Source of the DNA: Paracoccaceae bacterium
GTDB lineage: Bacteria > Pseudomonadota > Alphaproteobacteria > Rhodobacterales > Rhodobacteraceae
Assembly (NCBI GenBank): GCA_014872815.1
Contig: WKFK01000015.1
Span: 186,001 to 250,000, forward strand
DNA length: 64,000 bases
Direction of reading: 5' to 3'
Positions 1 through 9,714 of the stretch are shown piece after piece. The first letter of the stretch is position 1. Each line of letters begins with the position of its first letter. Made by a program: the position numbers and the translations under genes. The notes below the pieces were generated by a model. It saw nothing but the letters and a program-made list of their open reading frames with translations, was not told the DNA's origin and did not search any database.

Positions 1-2
1 GT

Positions 3-965
3 GAAGTTAACACCATCAAAATTGGCATCGCGGATTCTGGTGACGATCAATACGACTCCAACCTTTTGATCGCCGGGGATTCGATCCAGTGCGCCCTTGT
101 CGCTCAGGATGATGAATATGAAATTGGCGCTGGTGCCACCAAAACCGTAGACGTTCTTGCCAACGATTCCGCCCCAGATGGGGCGACAATGACCATTACC
201 AAAATCAACGGCCAGGAGGTCAACGCCGGCGATTCTGTCACCCTTGCCTCCGGTGAGATCGTGACCTTGAATCCCGATGGCACGCTGTCCATTGAAACCG
301 ACAATGACCTGGGCAGCGAAGCCTTCACCTATGAAGTCGAAGATTCCGACGGCAACACAGACACCGGTTTTGTAAAAGTCACCACGACCACGGCGCCTTG
401 CTTTGTGGCTGGAACAGAAATTGTGACCCAAGACGGGCTGATGAAAGTGGAAGACTTGATGCCCGGTCATAAGGTTCTGACACGTGACAACGGCTTCCAG
501 CCTTTGCTCTGGATCGGCACAACCGTGCGGCAGGCGACAGGGCCTGACGCCCCCATCCGCCTCGCGAAGGATGCACTGGGCAACCACGAAGCGGTGGAGT
601 TCTCTCCCAATCACCGTATTCTGATCAAATCCTCTCAGGCGGCCATGTTGTTTGGCGAATCCGAAGTGCTGGTGAAAGCCAAAGATCTGGTGAACGGCGA
701 CACAATCACCGTGCGCGAAGATCATGGTCCTGTGACCTATGTGCACATTCTGTTTGACCGCCACGAGATTGTCCGCGCCAACGGGCTAGACAGCGAAAGC
801 TACCATCCGGGACAGGAAACACTCGATAGTTTTGACGCAGAGACCCGCGATGAAATCCTGCGACTTATGCCAAACTCAGATGCTTTGATGGGCTATGGCT
901 TTGGACCGTCCGCGCGTATTTCACTTCGCAAATATGAGGCCGAAGCGCTGATAACCGCAGCTTAA
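3..965 (+). CDS. Hint-domain protein, 3' part (secreted choice-of-anchor type)
   Basis: The reading frame is open from the first bases of the window, so the gene starts upstream and only its last 320 codons are seen. The first visible residues (VNTIKIGIADSGDDQYDSN) resemble the end of choice-of-anchor type extracellular domains. A cadherin-like stretch with an 'FTYEVEDSDGNTDTG' motif follows. From the Cys codon near 399 a Hint_2-type domain begins (CFVAGTEIVTQDG, then SPNHRIL). Hint domains are the autoprocessing fold of hedgehog and intein proteins. In Rhodobacterales they often end secreted, repeat-containing proteins, probably type I secreted. Autocleavage here is inference. The start and full length cannot be judged. 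Confidence 0.8.
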   Translation, partial: EVNTIKIGIADSGDDQYDSNLLIAGDSIQCALVAQDDEYEIGAGATKTVDVLANDSAPDGATMTITKINGQEVNAGDSVTLASGEIVTLNPDGTLSIETDNDLGSEAFTYEVEDSDGNTDTGFVKVTTTTAPCFVAGTEIVTQDGLMKVEDLMPGHKVLTRDNGFQPLLWIGTTVRQATGPDAPIRLAKDALGNHEAVEFSPNHRILIKSSQAAMLFGESEVLVKAKDLVNGDTITVREDHGPVTYVHILFDRHEIVRANGLDSESYHPGQETLDSFDAETRDEILRLMPNSDALMGYGFGPSARISLRKYEAEALITAA

Positions 966-1075
966 AGGGCAAAAACCCCCTGTTAGAGCCATAAAACCTC
1001 AGGTCATCCGCATAGCGTGGTTGACCGGCTCAAGGAGTGCGCGATAGGGGGAGGCAAGCAACTTCGGTACTGACT

Positions 1076-2149
1076 ATGCGCTTCCTCCCCGCAGCCTTGA
1101 TCTGTCTCCTCTCCGTCCTGTCGTGGACGTCCAGCGGTTCTGCACAATCGCCAGATACTTTGACATTTGCCACTGTGGACCGTCCGCCGTTTGTCTTCTT
1201 AGATGACAACACACCGCGCGGCTTCAGCGTGGATTTGATCCGTGCCATCGCAGAAGATCTGGGCAAAGAGATCACCTTTGCGCCGCAGGACAGCTTCCCC
1301 GACATGTTAAGCGCAGTGGAAGCGGGCACAGTTGATGGTGCTATTGCCAACATTTCGATCACCGCGTCGCGCGAAACGGTGATGGATTTCAGCCAACCGA
1401 TTTTTGAAAGCGGCATTCAGATCCTGCTGCCATCCGAGCCCGGCAGCCTAGCGCGAATTGGCGGGCTGCTCACCCGGGAAATCCTCACCGCCATTATGGT
1501 GGCCTTGGGGATGCTGTTTGGCGGCGGAATGTTGATGTGGTTTTTTGAACGGCGGCATCAGCCGTATTTCGATCGCCCCGCCAAAGATGCCCTGTTCCCG
1601 TCTTTCTGGTGGGCGCTCAATCTGGTGGTAAACGGCGGCTTTGAAGAGCGCATGCCTCTGTCCCGCCCGGGTCGGTTCTTTGCAGTGATCCTCGTCGTGG
1701 CCAGCCTGTTTGTTGTCTCTGTCTTTGTGGCAACGATCACTGCCGCCGTGACGGTAGAGGCGTTGCAGGATTCGGTGGACAGCATCAACGATCTGGACGG
1801 TCGCAAAGTGGGCTCTGTGCGCGGATCTACTTCTGCGCAGTTCCTGACAACACGGGACATCCGCTTCCGTGACTTTGACTCGCCGCACGAACTCCTGGCT
1901 GCGTTTCAGGATGGGGACATCGATTCTGTTGTGTTTGACGGGCCAATCCTTGCGTATTTTGCCACCAACGATGGCCGCAATGAGTCCCGCTTGATTGAAC
2001 GGGTGTATCGCCCAGAGAACTACGGCATCGCACTGCCAACCGGCAGCCCATGGCGCGAAGAGATTGACCAATCTCTCCTGAAACTGCGCGAAGATGGTAC
2101 CTATGATGCGCTGCTTGAGCATTGGTTTGGGGCCACGTTCCGGCGATAA
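1076..2149 (+). CDS. Ionotropic glutamate receptor-like channel / binding protein
   Basis: This 357-residue protein has a signal peptide (about 1-24, ending SGSAQS). A periplasmic amino-acid-binding-type domain is split in two halves (about 28-125 and 235-350). Between the halves lie a membrane helix (133-157), a pore-loop-like segment (172-190, FWWALNLVV) and a second helix (200-226). That order, with lobe 1, TM, P-loop, TM and lobe 2, is the plan of prokaryotic glutamate receptors such as GluR0. The segment where GluR0 has a potassium filter shows no TVGYG motif (VNGGFEE instead), so ion selectivity is unknown. The ATG at 1076 was chosen because it begins the signal peptide; an in-frame GTG lies at 1037. 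The gene stands alone, with no ABC permease or ATPase beside it, supporting a channel or sensor over a transport binding protein. Confidence 0.75.
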   Translation: MRFLPAALICLLSVLSWTSSGSAQSPDTLTFATVDRPPFVFLDDNTPRGFSVDLIRAIAEDLGKEITFAPQDSFPDMLSAVEAGTVDGAIANISITASRETVMDFSQPIFESGIQILLPSEPGSLARIGGLLTREILTAIMVALGMLFGGGMLMWFFERRHQPYFDRPAKDALFPSFWWALNLVVNGGFEERMPLSRPGRFFAVILVVASLFVVSVFVATITAAVTVEALQDSVDSINDLDGRKVGSVRGSTSAQFLTTRDIRFRDFDSPHELLAAFQDGDIDSVVFDGPILAYFATNDGRNESRLIERVYRPENYGIALPTGSPWREEIDQSLLKLREDGTYDALLEHWFGATFRR

Positions 2150-2156
2150 GACAAAC

Positions 2157-2194
2157 AAAAAGGCCAGCCCCACTGGGACTGGCCTTTGTTTTCC
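2157..2194. terminator. Bidirectional intrinsic terminator
   Basis: A hairpin with arms AAAGGCCAG and CTGGCCTTT lies between the convergent channel gene and dapD. It is followed by T-rich tracts in both directions (TTTGTTTT on the plus strand, TTTTTGTTT on the minus strand), so it probably ends both transcripts. Confidence 0.8.
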
Positions 2195-2209
2195 TAATCT
2201 CGCGCAGAC

Positions 2210-3037
2210 TTAGTCGCGCAGCAGCTCGTTGATACCGGTCTTGGAACGGGTCTTCTCGTCCACGCGCTTCACGATCACGGCACAGTAGAGGTTCACACCA
2301 TTCTTGGAGGGCATGGAGCCTGCGACCACCACAGAGTAGGGCGGTACTTCGCCGTACATCACTTCGCCGGTTTCACGGTCGACAATCTTGGTGGACTGGC
2401 CGATGAACACGCCCATGCCCAACACCGAGCCTTCGCGGACGATACAACCTTCAACCACTTCAGAGCGCGCGCCGATGAAGCAGTTGTCTTCAATGATGGT
2501 TGGACCCGCCTGCATTGGCTCCAGCACGCCGCCGATACCCACACCGCCGGAAAGGTGCACGTTTTTACCAATCTGGGCGCAGGAGCCAACGGTGGCCCAT
2601 GTGTCCACCATGGTGCCTTCATCCACATAAGCGCCGAGGTTCACAAAGGACGGCATCAGCACCACGCCCGGGGCCAAATAGGCGGATTTGCGAACCACAC
2701 AGTTTGGCACAGCGCGGAAACCTGCGGCTTGCCACTGGTTTTCGCCCCAGCCTTTGAATTTGCTGTCGACCTTGTCCCACCAGCCGGAGCCTTGTGGGCC
2801 ACCGTCCTGGATTTCCATATCCTTGATACGGAAGCCAAGCAGAACAGCCTTTTTGGCCCACTGGTTCACATGCCAGTCGCCGTTTTCCAGTTTCTCGGCC
2901 ACACGCAGGCTACCGCTGTCCAGCGCGTTGAGGGTGTCCTCAATCGCTTCGCGGGTTTCGCCAGTGGTGGCGGAAGTGATGGTGTCGCGTGCGTCCCACG
3001 CGGCTTCGATGGCTTGTTCCAGTTGGGCATTCGACAT
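2210..3037 (-). CDS. dapD: Tetrahydrodipicolinate N-succinyltransferase DapD
   Basis: 2,3,4,5-tetrahydropyridine-2,6-dicarboxylate N-succinyltransferase transfers succinyl from succinyl-CoA in the diaminopimelate/lysine pathway, in the cytoplasm. The 275-residue length is normal for the family. The N-terminal helical part (about 1-100) precedes left-handed beta-helix hexapeptide repeats (about 110-240, with [23 protein letters not shown] and [17 protein letters not shown] repeats). The ending [17 protein letters not shown] is typical. Its transcript runs toward the terminator at 2157-2194. The next gene upstream on the same strand, a dehydratase, is 78 bp away, so co-transcription is possible but not required. 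Confidence 0.96.
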   Translation of the reverse strand: MSNAQLEQAIEAAWDARDTITSATTGETREAIEDTLNALDSGSLRVAEKLENGDWHVNQWAKKAVLLGFRIKDMEIQDGGPQGSGWWDKVDSKFKGWGENQWQAAGFRAVPNCVVRKSAYLAPGVVLMPSFVNLGAYVDEGTMVDTWATVGSCAQIGKNVHLSGGVGIGGVLEPMQAGPTIIEDNCFIGARSEVVEGCIVREGSVLGMGVFIGQSTKIVDRETGEVMYGEVPPYSVVVAGSMPSKNGVNLYCAVIVKRVDEKTRSKTGINELLRD

Positions 3038-3115
3038 GTTTACGGCTCCGGATGTCTTGGAATTTGAGGTGTTCTAACGGTATCAGGCGCGGGCGTCACG
3101 CGCTCATTGCGACAG

Positions 3116-4039
3116 TTATTGGAAAGGGTCCGGCGCAATATTGGCGCCACAGACCAAAACGGCAACTTTTTCGCCCGGTTCGGGCACGTAGGCACCAGAC
3201 ATCAACGCGGCCAACGCGGTGGCACCTGCGGGCTCTACCAATTGCCGGCGTTCTCGCCACAAGGCGTGTTGTGCTTGGGTGATGGCCTCGTCTGTGACCA
3301 AGACAGACTCCGCACCTGTGGAAACCGCGAGATCAAAGCAAATCTGGCCAATGCGCTTGGCGCCCAGCGCGTTTGCCGCCACGCCTGAGACCTCCACGTC
3401 CACTGGTGCCCCCGCTTTGAGAGCGGTGTTGAGCGCGCAGGAAGTTTCCGGCTCCACAGCGATCACGCGGCGGCGGCCGTCAAACCAGGCCATCGATCCG
3501 CCAATCAACCCGCCGCCACCGACAGCAATGATCACTGTGTCCGCATCCAGCCCCTGCTCTTCCCATTCCAGGGCCACAGTGCCTTGGCCCCCGACGGTGC
3601 CGAGCGCATCATAAGCGTGGATCTGCATCGCGCCGGTGTCTGCCTCATAAGTCAGCGCTTTGTCGAGCGCGTCCGCATAGGCGCCGGGCACCACTTCAAG
3701 ATCGGCGCCAGCATCCTTGATCAACGCGACTTTGGCTGGTCCCGCCATTTCCGGCACATAGATGCGGGCTTTGTGTCCGAGATTGTGGGCGGCATAGGCC
3801 ACAGCCGCGCCGTGATTGCCCCCAGAGGCAGCCACCAGACCGGCTTCGGGCACATCAGAGGACAGCAATGTGTTGAACGCGCCACGTGCCTTGAACGTGC
3901 CGGTGTGTTGCATCTGCTCGAGTTTCATCTGCACCGGGAAATCCAGACCGAAGCCATTTTCGACGGTCACCACCGGGGTGCGCAGCACGTGCCCTTTGAT
4001 CCGTTCTGCCGCTGCCGCAATTTCCGCGCTCCAGTCCAT
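3116..4039 (-). CDS. Threonine/serine dehydratase-type PLP enzyme
   Basis: This is a fold-type II pyridoxal-phosphate enzyme of 307 residues, close to threonine ammonia-lyase and serine racemase. It probably deaminates L-threonine or L-serine. The PLP lysine is in TGTFKARGA (about residue 50). The phosphate-binding glycine loop is GGGGLIGG (about 170), and ASGGNHGAAVAYAA is the usual helix-capping motif. There is no C-terminal ACT domain, so it is the short catabolic form and not an isoleucine-inhibited IlvA. The start MDWSAEIAAAAERI at 4039 is preferred; longer in-frame starts would overlap the divergent LOG gene. The exact substrate cannot be read from sequence. Confidence 0.85.
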   Translation of the reverse strand: MDWSAEIAAAAERIKGHVLRTPVVTVENGFGLDFPVQMKLEQMQHTGTFKARGAFNTLLSSDVPEAGLVAASGGNHGAAVAYAAHNLGHKARIYVPEMAGPAKVALIKDAGADLEVVPGAYADALDKALTYEADTGAMQIHAYDALGTVGGQGTVALEWEEQGLDADTVIIAVGGGGLIGGSMAWFDGRRRVIAVEPETSCALNTALKAGAPVDVEVSGVAANALGAKRIGQICFDLAVSTGAESVLVTDEAITQAQHALWRERRQLVEPAGATALAALMSGAYVPEPGEKVAVLVCGANIAPDPFQ

Positions 4040-4117
4040 TTTCACATCCCTGTCACTGGTTTTGTTTCCGCGAACCCTATAGGCAAAAGAAAAACGCGCA
4101 AGCAAGGACGAGTAACG

Positions 4118-4951
4118 ATGAAAGATGATCGCCGCCACCCTCTGTCAGATGCCCATTCTGACCGTCAGTCTGCCTCCCAAGTGCCGGACACGCCGCAAAC
4201 TCGTGCGCCGTCGTACCGGCTGGCCTTTGCGGATGAAGATTTCCTGTGCCGTCCCGAGCTGCGCCCGGTGCGTTTGCAGCTGGAATTGCTCAAGCCGGAA
4301 CTGGCGCTGGACGAAGACGGGATTGAAAGCACAATTGTTCTGTTCGGCGGCGCGCGTATCCCGGAACCGTCCAAGAAGGACACCGCCCGCACCGAAACGC
4401 TGGCAGAGCTGTCCCGGTTTTATGATGAGACCCGCAAATTCGCGAAACTGGTGACCGCGGCCAGCGATGGCAAGAAAAATGTAATTGTCACCGGCGGTGG
4501 CCCCGGTGTGATGGAAGCGGGCAACCGGGGCGCACTGGATGCAGGCGGACGCTCGATTGGCCTCAACATCGTTCTGCCGCATGAACAGGCGCCCAATGAA
4601 TATGTGACACCGGAGCTGTGCTTTAACTTCCACTACTTTGCGATCCGTAAGATGCACTTCCTGATGCGCGCCAATGCGATTTGTGTGTTCCCGGGGGGCT
4701 TTGGCACCTTGGATGAGCTGTTTGAATCGCTGACGTTGATTCAGACGGGCCGCATGCAGCGGGTGCCGTTCTTGCTGTTTGGCAAAGAGTTCTGGCAGAA
4801 AATCATCAACTGGGAGGCGCTGTCGGATGCGGGCACAATTTCCGCAGAAGACCTCGATCTGTTCCAGTTTGTAGAAACCGCAGAACAGGCGGTGGACGTG
4901 CTCAATAACTGGCAGGATTATTCCCGTCGGGATCAAATCCCCGGCCGTTAG
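4118..4951 (+). CDS. TIGR00730-family LOG-like Rossmann protein
   Basis: A 277-residue protein with the LOG / lysine-decarboxylase-like fold. The nucleotide-binding motifs are GGGPGVMEAGNRGA (about 127-140) and the family signature PGGFGTLDE (about 195). Family members are cytokinin riboside 5'-monophosphate phosphoribohydrolases or related nucleotide hydrolases; the cellular role in bacteria is unsettled. The extended N-terminal part (about 1-60) places it with the longer bacterial variants. The ATG at 4118 follows a purine-rich AAGGACGAG site. The frame is open far upstream, but that stretch lies antisense to the dehydratase and is not credible coding sequence. Confidence 0.85.
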   Translation: MKDDRRHPLSDAHSDRQSASQVPDTPQTRAPSYRLAFADEDFLCRPELRPVRLQLELLKPELALDEDGIESTIVLFGGARIPEPSKKDTARTETLAELSRFYDETRKFAKLVTAASDGKKNVIVTGGGPGVMEAGNRGALDAGGRSIGLNIVLPHEQAPNEYVTPELCFNFHYFAIRKMHFLMRANAICVFPGGFGTLDELFESLTLIQTGRMQRVPFLLFGKEFWQKIINWEALSDAGTISAEDLDLFQFVETAEQAVDVLNNWQDYSRRDQIPGR

Positions 4952-4965
4952 AGCCTTTTTGATGC

Positions 4966-4998
4966 AAGGCGTCCCGGCCAAGACCGGGGCGCTGCCTT
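4966..4998. terminator. Possible hairpin after the LOG gene
   Basis: An imperfect GC-rich hairpin (AAGGCGTCCCGG ... CCGGGGCGCTGCCTT) sits between the convergent LOG gene and the small gene at 5036-5245. There is no clear T tract on the plus strand, so termination there is uncertain. Confidence 0.35.
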
Positions 4999-5035
4999 GA
5001 ATTACTCAAGTGATCGTTACAGGTACTTCGCCCAC

Positions 5036-5245
5036 TTAGTGGAAATGTGCCGGAAGCACGCCAATTTCGGTCCCTTGGGGCAGCTTGGTCACAACCTGTG
5101 CGCCTGCCACGTCTTTGATGGCGTAGCCGTAGCCTGCCAAACGGAATTTCCATTCCCGTGTGCTCAGTGAATTGTTCTTTTCACGCGTCAGGATGTCCAG
5201 AACAGGCGCGTCAATCATTGCGCCGCCAATATCTGCATGTGCCAT
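5036..5245 (-). CDS. Small conserved-looking hypothetical protein
   Basis: A 69-residue soluble protein of unknown function that I do not recognise as a named family. It begins MAHADIGGAMIDAPVLDIL and has a central charged region (REKNNSLSTREWKFRLAGYGYAI). No signal peptide, membrane helix or metal motif is visible. The start at 5245 has a strong GAGGGGAA site about 7 bases upstream, and codon use looks ordinary for the window, which supports a real gene. It sits alone between the LOG gene and the membrane protein below. Confidence 0.65.
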   Translation of the reverse strand: MAHADIGGAMIDAPVLDILTREKNNSLSTREWKFRLAGYGYAIKDVAGAQVVTKLPQGTEIGVLPAHFH

Positions 5246-5337
5246 GTGTCAGTTCCCCTCTGATTGTTTACAGAATGGAAACTGACCGTTGATCTAGGCG
5301 CAATTGGCGCTCAATTGTGAAAAATTTTAGACGAGCT

Positions 5338-5727
5338 TTAGGTTTTTGCCTTAGGTTTATCGAGCGACGGGAAGAGATACTTTGGCAAAAGCACCCCAGC
5401 GATCAGCGCGCCTAGCCAAACAATCAATGTGGCTGCCAAAAGGTTGGCAATGCCACCGATAGTAAAATCGCTGACCAATAGTTCGGTAATCAACAGGCCG
5501 GCAAAGGTGACGACCAAGGACAGCCCACCCAGCAGTTCCGGCAGTTTTTTCTCGGAGACTTTGCGGATAATCGGCAAGAGCACGACAGAGACCACGGTGA
5601 ACACCAGCGTGACAATCACGATGCCAAGTAAGCCGATGGTGAAGCCGGGCAACAGAATATTCGCGAGGATCAGACCAATAGCGTTGGCAATTAAATGGGC
5701 CGCAGCGGACAAAACAAAACGGGGCAT
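5338..5727 (-). CDS. Phage-holin-family IV-like four-helix membrane protein
   Basis: A 129-residue hydrophobic protein with four predicted membrane helices (about 7-28, 30-52, 68-87 and 95-115) and a short Lys-rich cytoplasmic tail (LDKPKAKT). The pattern, including FTIGLLGI near the start of helix two, fits the 4-TMS 'phage holin family' (superfamily IV) found on many bacterial chromosomes without any phage context. No endolysin or phage gene is near, so a lytic role is unlikely and the true role is unknown. A good AGGAAAGG site precedes the start at 5727. Confidence 0.75.
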   Translation of the reverse strand: MPRFVLSAAAHLIANAIGLILANILLPGFTIGLLGIVIVTLVFTVVSVVLLPIIRKVSEKKLPELLGGLSLVVTFAGLLITELLVSDFTIGGIANLLAATLIVWLGALIAGVLLPKYLFPSLDKPKAKT

Positions 5728-5817
5728 AGGGCACCTTTCCTGATAGAAATCTCTTTCACCTTAAACAGGAGTTGGCGTTTTGATCCAGCGGGTAGTCCGA
5801 TTTCCGGCACCGCACCG

Positions 5818-6516
5818 TTAACGAGCCCAGGCCTGCGCAGGGTCTTCCTCGCTGTAGGTGCGCAGGTGCGCGATGTCATCAATCTTTGCGCGGTTCTGTT
5901 TTATCTGGACGCCTTCGGATTTCAATTTGGCAAAGGCCCGGCTAAGGCTTTCCGGCTTCATACCCAAACGTCCCGCAATGAGGACTTTGTCGTACGGCAG
6001 CACCACCTCACAGGCGCCTTCCTCTGCGTTGCTCAGCTCGCAAAGAAATTCCGCCACACGCTGCGCACTGGTGCGGGCTTTGAGGGCTTCAATCTGCGCC
6101 ACAAGGCTGTGCAGATGACGGAAGGTCGAGGACAACAGCGACAACGCGGCCTCAGGCGTTTCCCGAATGCGGCGCAGGTAGGCGTCTGTTTCGATGCGCA
6201 TCAACTTCAATGAGGTCACCGCTTCCGCAGACACAGGGTATACGTCTCCCTGAAAGGCAACCGCCTCACCAAAGCTGCGCCCCTGCGTGAACACGCCAAC
6301 AACCGCCTCTGCGCCGCTGGGCGCTATCCGGTAGAGTTTGGCCCAACCCGAGATCACGATGAAAATCGCCGTGGCCGTCTCGCCTTGCAGAAAGATGGTC
6401 TGCCCACGTTCGTAGTCGGTGACATGGGCGGTCGACAGCAGCAGCTCTGCGTCTTCTTCCGGCATGCTGCTGAACAGCAGCGATTGCCGCGCTACGGCTT
6501 TGTATTCCGCCTGCAT
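5818..6516 (-). CDS. Crp/Fnr-family transcriptional regulator (Dnr-like)
   Basis: A 232-residue regulator with an N-terminal cyclic-nucleotide-type beta-roll (about 15-130), a dimer helix, and a C-terminal winged helix with recognition segment GRLGMKPESLSRAFAKL (about 180-197). The E-SxxR form of the recognition helix resembles the FNR/DNR branch that reads TTGAT-N4-ATCAA-type sites. No N-terminal cysteine cluster for an iron-sulfur centre is present, so an NO- or haem-based Dnr-like input is more likely than FNR-type oxygen sensing; this is inference. The start MQAEYKAVARQ at 6516 is chosen because it has an AAGGGAA site upstream; a longer frame reaches 6576. No denitrification genes are in the window. 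Confidence 0.85.
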   Translation of the reverse strand: MQAEYKAVARQSLLFSSMPEEDAELLLSTAHVTDYERGQTIFLQGETATAIFIVISGWAKLYRIAPSGAEAVVGVFTQGRSFGEAVAFQGDVYPVSAEAVTSLKLMRIETDAYLRRIRETPEAALSLLSSTFRHLHSLVAQIEALKARTSAQRVAEFLCELSNAEEGACEVVLPYDKVLIAGRLGMKPESLSRAFAKLKSEGVQIKQNRAKIDDIAHLRTYSEEDPAQAWAR

Positions 6517-6626
6517 GAACTGGTTCCCTTGTATCCCTGCAGGAAAGGGATACGCCGTAGCAGACAAGCTTGGCAAGTCAGCGCCAACGTAACGCGACCC
6601 GGCATCGAGAGGCGAGAGCTTAGAGG

Positions 6627-7820
<1,194 letters not shown>

Positions 7821-7985
7821 GGCTCTGGGACTCATCTGGGAATTCAAGCGGTGCAGATACACCATTTAGGGCGTTTTGCAAATAATGCCAGAAATTGAGC
7901 TTAACGCCTAATCCAACTGACAGACCGTGTCAGTTGGCCTGTGGGAAAAGACACCTATCACAAACGGACCATACAGGAGACCATC

Positions 7986-8291
7986 ATGTCTGTTATTGAA
8001 ATCGTGCGCTACCGTCTGAAGGCAGAAGCGACACCGAACGAAGCCGTTGCGGCTTGGGAAAAGTCCCAGAGTTTCGCCAAATCGCAGCCGGGCTTCATTT
8101 CCCGCCGCATCGCCACAACCGCGGACGGAGACTGGATCGACGAAGTGGAATGGGAAAGTCTTGAACATGCCCACGCCGCCGCGTCGGCGTTCAATCCTGA
8201 AACGTACCCGGAATTGATGGACCTCATGGCCGTTCTGGATCAAAGTTCCATGAGCATGACCCATTACGCCATCCAAGGCAGCACATCCTAA
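7986..8291 (+). CDS. Small ABM-like (dimeric alpha-beta barrel) protein
   Basis: A 101-residue protein resembling antibiotic-biosynthesis-monooxygenase-like dimeric alpha/beta barrel proteins: an opening strand (VIEIVRYRLK), a helix rich in Ala/Glu, the FAKSQPGFISRRI turn, then DEVEWESLEHAHAAA. No catalytic function can be assigned; such proteins may bind small ligands or haem. The ATG at 7986 follows an AGGAGA site. The stop is one base from the start of the YafY-type regulator, so the two are co-transcribed. That pairing with a WYL/YafY regulator recurs widely in bacteria and suggests a shared response. Confidence 0.7.
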   Translation: MSVIEIVRYRLKAEATPNEAVAAWEKSQSFAKSQPGFISRRIATTADGDWIDEVEWESLEHAHAAASAFNPETYPELMDLMAVLDQSSMSMTHYAIQGSTS

Positions 8292-8292
8292 A

Positions 8293-8973
8293 ATGCGCCG
8301 GACCGACCGCCTTTTTGATCTCATCCAACTTTTGCGCGATGGGCGCCTGCACAAGGCGTCTGATCTTGCCGAAAAAATGGAGGTGTCGGTCCGCACCATC
8401 TATCGAGACATGGACACACTGGTGGCCTCTGGCATCCCTGTCGAAGGCGAGCGCGGGGTGGGTTACATCCTGCGCGCGCCGGTGTTTATGCCGCCCATGG
8501 CGTTCTCCCAAGTAGAATTGGAAGCGTTACACCTTGGCATGGCACTTGTGCGTCAGACTGCGGATGCCGAACTTCAGGAAGCGGCCACCCGGGTGCTGGC
8601 AAAGGTGAACCAAGCCATGCCGGACCCCATGTTTGTTACATTGGATGATTTTGGCAAAGAAGTCTTCACCGCGCCTGAAATCGAGGCAAGCTTCGCCAAC
8701 ATGCCCATGATCCGGCGCGCCGTTCGTGAAAAACTGATCCTATTGATTGATTATACGACCTTAGACGGGCGGCGCAGTCGGCGTCGCATCCGTCCTCTGC
8801 AAATGGAGTTTTGGGGGCGTGCCTGGACCTGCACTGCTTGGTGCGAAGAACGTCAGGATTTCCGGGTGTTTCGCATAGATCGCATCAACCACATCCTCGT
8901 GCCGGGAGAGCATTTCGTCATCGAGCCAGGCAAAGCGCTTTTGGATTACCTCAAACGGTTTGAGGCAAGTTAA
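8293..8973 (+). CDS. YafY-type HTH and WYL-domain transcriptional regulator
   Basis: A 226-residue regulator. Residues 1-60 form a DeoR/HTH_11 winged helix (MRRTDRLFDLIQLL, then SVRTIYRDMDTL). The rest contains a WYL-like domain (about 135-215, with LIDYTTLDGRRSRRRIRPL and RIDRIN segments) that in this family senses a small ligand or nucleic acid. It directly follows the ABM-like gene with a one-base gap. The last four bases overlap the end of the convergent Hint gene. The target genes are unknown; the partner gene is the obvious candidate. Confidence 0.88.
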   Translation: MRRTDRLFDLIQLLRDGRLHKASDLAEKMEVSVRTIYRDMDTLVASGIPVEGERGVGYILRAPVFMPPMAFSQVELEALHLGMALVRQTADAELQEAATRVLAKVNQAMPDPMFVTLDDFGKEVFTAPEIEASFANMPMIRRAVREKLILLIDYTTLDGRRSRRRIRPLQMEFWGRAWTCTAWCEERQDFRVFRIDRINHILVPGEHFVIEPGKALLDYLKRFEAS

Positions 8974-9596
8974 GCGCGCTTTTTCACGTCCACAACTTGC
9001 GCTGCCTCGTGCTTGTCCAGCCGACGACGCCATTTGTCGGACGTTGTGTCCAGTGCCAGAAGCTCGGGAAACAGATCAGCCATCTCATCGGCCTGCACCT
9101 GATCAAACAGCGAGATCAACGCGCCGGGATGGCGCATTTCCACCTGCATGCCATCCACAATCATCACGCTTGGCGTGTCACAGAGCACAAGGAAGAATTC
9201 CGAGGACGCCGTTGGATCTTCCGCAATACCGCGCCAGCCAACGAGGTCTTTCGCGGGCACAAGCACTTCGCGGCTAGCAAAAGTTCCTTCAAACTCGGCA
9301 CCCTGCATCCACAAGCGCGCGTTGGGAGCGACCCAACAGTCCCGCGCGGGAACGCGACGGCCCATGGCGCCAGGCGGCACTTTTACAGCGATAGTGGATG
9401 TGGTCACCCGACCGATCCAGCGCACCGCCGCCAATCCTTTGTCGCGGCTCACCACTTCGTCGCCCGCCTTTAGCTCCTCAACCAAAACCTCGCCACGGCG
9501 GGTGGCAATCTTGGTGCCGCGCGCCACGCAGCTTAAGTCCAAATCGGTGATGTCGTGCGCGTGTTGCGGCGCCTCTGCCTGTTTTGCCTGTGCCAT
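8970..9596 (-). CDS. Stand-alone Hint-domain protein
   Basis: A 208-residue protein that is almost only a Hint domain. A short leader (MAQAKQAEAPQHAHDITDLD) comes before CVARGTKIATRRGEVLVEEL (from about residue 23). A Hint-like middle follows (SRDKGLAAVRWIGRV, then NARLWMQG in place of the usual SPNHR histidine) and a charged tail. The motif matches pfam Hint_2. No signal peptide or passenger domain is visible, so what it would process or release is unclear. Start 9596 has a GGGAGAG site 6 bases upstream; 9611 is an alternative. The gene ends overlapping the convergent YafY stop by 4 bp. Confidence 0.75.
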   Translation of the reverse strand: MAQAKQAEAPQHAHDITDLDLSCVARGTKIATRRGEVLVEELKAGDEVVSRDKGLAAVRWIGRVTTSTIAVKVPPGAMGRRVPARDCWVAPNARLWMQGAEFEGTFASREVLVPAKDLVGWRGIAEDPTASSEFFLVLCDTPSVMIVDGMQVEMRHPGALISLFDQVQADEMADLFPELLALDTTSDKWRRRLDKHEAAQVVDVKKRA

Positions 9597-9714
9597 TGTT
9601 TGCTCTCCCATGGCTTCCGTGCCAACCGGTTGATCCGGTCAGCCTCCCCCATGGTGGCAATGTCAGGCAGTTAAGGACCCTGGCAGAGGCCCCGCTCCGG
9701 TTGATCCAAAGCGA

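Noticed and set aside
5338-5727. Phage holin as a sign of a prophage
   Set aside because: No other phage gene is present; this holin-like family is widespread on bacterial chromosomes.
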